A stretch of DNA of 7,508 nucleotides from Bacteroidales bacterium (GTDB lineage Bacteria; Bacteroidota; Bacteroidia; Bacteroidales; F082). The stretch spans positions 1 to 7,508 of the forward strand of contig CAAGMM010000030.1 of NCBI GenBank assembly GCA_900771045.1. Reading direction: 5' to 3'. This document shows, in pieces, positions 5,178 to 7,508 of this stretch. Numbering within the stretch: the stretch's first letter is position 1; each line of letters opens with the position of its first letter. A program made the translations under genes and the position numbers. The notes under the pieces are model-generated. The model made no database searches, was not told the origin of the DNA, and saw nothing but the letters and a program-made list of their open reading frames with translations.

Positions 5178-7337
5178 ATGAAAAGTACCTACAAATGGAA
5201 GTTCTGTACTGTCGGCGGCGTGACGCGCGTCAGCATTGAGACAGGCGAAGACATCGCCCATCTTCACGAACTCGACCAGAAAATGTGGACAGTGCTCAGC
5301 TGCCCGACGACAGGCCTCGAATTCGACAAGAAAACGCTCGGCTATTTAGACCTCGACCATGACGAAAAAATCCGCGTCAACGAGATTGTTGCCACGTCGA
5401 AATGGATCACGTCGGTCATCAAAAACCCGGAACTGCTTGTAAAACAGTCGGATAGCATTGCGCTCAGCGACTTCAACACCGACAATGCCGACGGCCTCCG
5501 TCTCCATAACTCGGCCAAACAGATTCTCGACTATCTCGGTAAAGAAGGCGAGACGATTTCCGTTTCCGACACTTCCGACAGCACGGCCATCTTCGCCAAG
5601 ACCAGGTTCAACGGCGACGGCGTCATCACACTCCAAAGCACAGATGACGAAGTCTTGAAGAGCCTCATAACGGACATCAGCGGCACCGAAGGCACGCAGA
5701 CCGACCGCAGCGGCGAACAAGGCGTCAACGCCGACCTCGTCGAGAAGTTTTACGCCGACGCGCAAGCCTTCGCCGCATGGCAGGCCGACGCAGACAGCCA
5801 CAAAGCGGAAATCTTTCCTTTCGGTGACAAGACGGCAGACGCATTCAACGCATTCACGGCCCTTGACGCCAAAGTCCGCGACTTCTTCATGCGCTGCAAA
5901 CTCATCAATTTCAACGATGCCGCGACAACGGCCCTTGACGTCTCCGTGGCAAAAATCGAAACCATCAGCGGCGGCGACCTCTCCAAATGCAACGACGAGA
6001 TAGCCTCCTACCCCATCGCCAGACCGAACAAGGACGGCAGGCTCTGCCTCACCGACGGCCTCAACCCGGCATGGAAGGACAGCCTCAACAATTTCAACGC
6101 GCTCATCGGCAACCGCTTCGCCGACGAAATAACGGAAAAAAGCTGGAATGAGACAGCGGCGGCTTTCGCACCTTACGGCACATGGCTGGCGTCTGAAGCC
6201 GGCTCCGCAGTCAAAGGGCTCGGCCTCGACACTGTAAAACAGATACTTTCGGAAGACAGAAAGAAAGACCTTCTCGCGCTCATCGAGCAGGACAAGGCAC
6301 TCAAGGAGGAGGCCGAAGGCATCGACGCCGTTGACAAAATGCTCCACGTTTACCGCGACTTCTACGCTTTTCTGAAGAACTTCGTCACTTTCAGCGACTT
6401 CTATTCGCGCAAAAGCGAGAGTTTAGCCATGTTCCAGGCCGGACGGCTCTTCATTGACCAGCGCAGCTGCGACTTGTGCATCAGGGTGAGCGATATGAGC
6501 GGCCACGGCGATATGGCGGGCCTCAGCGGGATGTTCCTCATCTACTGCAACTGCGTCTCGAAGGTCAGGAACGCCACGATGACAATTGTCGCCGCGATGA
6601 CGGAAGGCAACATCGAGAACCTCCGCGAAGGCAAGAACGCCATCTTCTACGACCGCGACGGACAAGACTGGGACGCCAAAGTGATAAAAATCGTCGATAA
6701 CCCGATCAGCGTGAAACAGGCGTTTCTCTCGCCATACCGCAAGTTCGGCAACTTCATCAACGAGCAGATCAACAAGTTCGCCGCCGAAAAGGACAACAAG
6801 GTCATGAGTGAAGCGACGAGCAAGTTCTCCGAGACGACGGCGACGGTAGCCGAACAAGGCGCGGCGGCACCGAAACCGGCCTTCGACATCGCCAAGTTCT
6901 GCGGAATCTTCGCCGCCATTGGTATGGCCATCGGCTACATAGGCTCTTTCGTTATGCTCGGTCTCACTAAATTCTTCGCCCTGACATGGTGGAGGATGAT
7001 TGTCGCCCTCGCCGCCGTGATGATAATCATATCCGGACCTTCGATGCTTCTCGCATGGCTCAAGCTGCGGTGCCGCAACCTCGGCCCCGTCCTCAACGCC
7101 AACGGCTGGGCCATCAACAGCAAAGTCCTCGTCAATGTGAGGTTCGGAGCCACGCTGACCTCGACGGCGAAATATCCTAAAATCAAGTTCGTCGATCCTT
7201 TCGCGAAGAAGAAGATGTCAACCGGCAAAAAGATAATGTGGTGGTCGATAGTTATTGTCGGAGCCGCCGCCATCACGCTCGGCATCCTCTACCTCACCAA
7301 CGTTAAGATTCCGTTCATTGGGCAATATATTCAGTAA
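5178..7337 (+). CDS. Conserved Bacteroidales protein of unknown function with EF-hand loop and three C-terminal TM segments
   Basis: A 719-aa protein that I cannot name. It resembles uncharacterised proteins I recall from Bacteroides and Prevotella. There is no signal peptide. Residues 58-69 form a canonical 12-residue EF-hand loop: D58, D60, D62, K64, I65, E69. Two looser copies, with Arg at loop position 1 but Asn-x-Asp-Gly kept, lie at 143-154 (RFNGDGVITLQS) and 282-293 (RPNKDGRLCLTD). A largely helical region follows, then a block rich in family-like motifs at about 425-530 (GHGDMAGLSGMF, YDRDGQDWD). A Ser/Thr/Ala/Pro-rich linker at about 545-572 precedes the membrane part. TM segments are at about 575-597, 606-628 and 685-706. 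The TM2-TM3 loop contains LGPVLNANGW and is strongly basic (KKK, KK), so the positive-inside rule places the large N-terminal part in the cytoplasm and the short C-terminus outside. The start at 5178 follows an A-rich stretch 23 bp after ctpA. A calcium-responsive membrane role is speculation. Confidence 0.88.
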   Translation: MKSTYKWKFCTVGGVTRVSIETGEDIAHLHELDQKMWTVLSCPTTGLEFDKKTLGYLDLDHDEKIRVNEIVATSKWITSVIKNPELLVKQSDSIALSDFNTDNADGLRLHNSAKQILDYLGKEGETISVSDTSDSTAIFAKTRFNGDGVITLQSTDDEVLKSLITDISGTEGTQTDRSGEQGVNADLVEKFYADAQAFAAWQADADSHKAEIFPFGDKTADAFNAFTALDAKVRDFFMRCKLINFNDAATTALDVSVAKIETISGGDLSKCNDEIASYPIARPNKDGRLCLTDGLNPAWKDSLNNFNALIGNRFADEITEKSWNETAAAFAPYGTWLASEAGSAVKGLGLDTVKQILSEDRKKDLLALIEQDKALKEEAEGIDAVDKMLHVYRDFYAFLKNFVTFSDFYSRKSESLAMFQAGRLFIDQRSCDLCIRVSDMSGHGDMAGLSGMFLIYCNCVSKVRNATMTIVAAMTEGNIENLREGKNAIFYDRDGQDWDAKVIKIVDNPISVKQAFLSPYRKFGNFINEQINKFAAEKDNKVMSEATSKFSETTATVAEQGAAAPKPAFDIAKFCGIFAAIGMAIGYIGSFVMLGLTKFFALTWWRMIVALAAVMIIISGPSMLLAWLKLRCRNLGPVLNANGWAINSKVLVNVRFGATLTSTAKYPKIKFVDPFAKKKMSTGKKIMWWSIVIVGAAAITLGILYLTNVKIPFIGQYIQ

Positions 7338-7340
7338 AGA

Positions 7341-7354
7341 TGCGATTCATCGCA
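7341..7354 (+). terminator. Weak hairpin just after the operon's last stop codon
   Basis: TGCGA, loop TTCA, TCGCA: a 5-bp stem with a tetraloop starting 4 bases after the stop at 7335-7337. There is no U-run after it, so it is not a standard intrinsic terminator. A second potential stem, TAAGAA/TTCTTA (7364-7369 with 7381-7386), spans a loop containing TTTT. Transcription may end in this area, but the evidence is thin. Confidence 0.25.
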
Positions 7355-7462
7355 CTTGAAAACTAAGAAGCTGTTTTGATTTCTTACAATGATAATTATA
7401 TTGTATGTCATTTCGATGCGATTTGCATATCTTTCCGGCATCTTTTCCCCGTTTCACTCCTC

Positions 7463-7478
7463 GAATAGTCCACTATTC
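7463..7478. repeat. 7-bp perfect inverted repeat in the right intergenic segment
   Basis: GAATAGT, CC, ACTATTC: perfect 7-bp arms with a 2-bp centre, flanked by CTC and TTCGTCGC. Near-palindromes of this kind sit inside dispersed repeats of some Bacteroidales genomes as I remember them. The copy number in this genome cannot be seen from the window. Confidence 0.45.
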
Positions 7479-7508
7479 TTCGTCGCAAAACAAGAAAAAT
7501 CTGCTCGA

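Larger units (their letters stand above)
7338..7508. other. Gene-free end segment with several short inverted repeats
   Basis: No ORF of convincing length or recognisable protein is seen in these 171 bases. The segment has lower GC than the genes. It contains hairpin-capable sequences at 7341-7354, 7364-7386, 7385-7405 and 7463-7478, and a 9-bp direct repeat GATGCGATT at 7339-7347 and 7415-7423. TGTCATTTCGA at 7405-7415 and AAAATCTGCTCGA at the right edge resemble the ends of dispersed intergenic repeats known from Bacteroidota genomes, from memory only. The start of a gene beyond the edge cannot be judged. Confidence 0.5.

Noticed and set aside
5346..6347. 333-codon open frame on the minus strand, antisense to the unknown EF-hand protein
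   Set aside because: The plus-strand frame is longer and has family motifs and TM segments. The antisense frame is compositionally biased (Val, Glu, Asp, Ala) with no recognisable domain, and is explained by frequent GAC, GTC and GCC codons on the other strand.
7385..7405. TACAAT/ATTGTA hairpin with a 9-base loop, considered as an intrinsic terminator
   Set aside because: The stem is only 6 bp and AT-rich, and no T-run follows it. It is mentioned only as part of the gene-free end segment.
1..7508. Search for CRISPR arrays, transposases, phage genes, toxin-antitoxin pairs, tRNAs or rRNA
   Set aside because: No regularly spaced repeats, recombinase or transposase motifs, small toxin-like gene pairs, or tRNA-like cloverleaf sequence were seen on either strand.

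Overview
The window looks like chromosomal sequence from a Bacteroidales-type bacterium (phylum Bacteroidota). The evidence is: protein families whose closest remembered relatives are from Bacteroides and Prevotella-like genomes; no Shine-Dalgarno sequences; AT-rich gaps between genes; and two perfect matches to the Bacteroidota -7 promoter element TAnnTTTG in the only divergent gap. Coding DNA has middling GC and is rich in GAC and GTC codons, which produces long antisense shadow ORFs. No mobile element, CRISPR array, rRNA or tRNA was seen.

Left part, minus strand (1-1973). fabG (1973 to 1227), a 3-oxoacyl-ACP reductase, is followed 37 bp later by a von Willebrand A (VWA) membrane protein gene (start at 1189). 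The VWA gene runs off the left edge, and only its first 396 codons are present. The spacing suggests one transcript.

Divergent gap (1974-2036). A 9-bp perfect inverted repeat carries one -7 element on each strand, so the leftward and rightward promoters probably overlap.

Right part, plus strand (2037-7337). Four tightly packed genes form a likely operon. They are a family 9 glycosyltransferase (heptosyltransferase-like), tsaC for tRNA t6A synthesis (4-bp overlap with the glycosyltransferase), an exported C-terminal processing protease (14-bp gap), and a 719-aa protein of unknown function (23-bp gap). The last one has a canonical EF-hand loop near its N-terminus and three transmembrane segments at its C-terminus.

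Right edge (7338-7508). No gene is visible. There are several short inverted repeats and a segment resembling dispersed Bacteroidota intergenic repeats.

Functionally the window mixes envelope work (lipid synthesis, surface glycan assembly, periplasmic proteolysis, two membrane proteins) with one translation-fidelity gene. The best candidate for undescribed biology is the EF-hand membrane protein at 5178-7337; the other genes belong to recognisable families.
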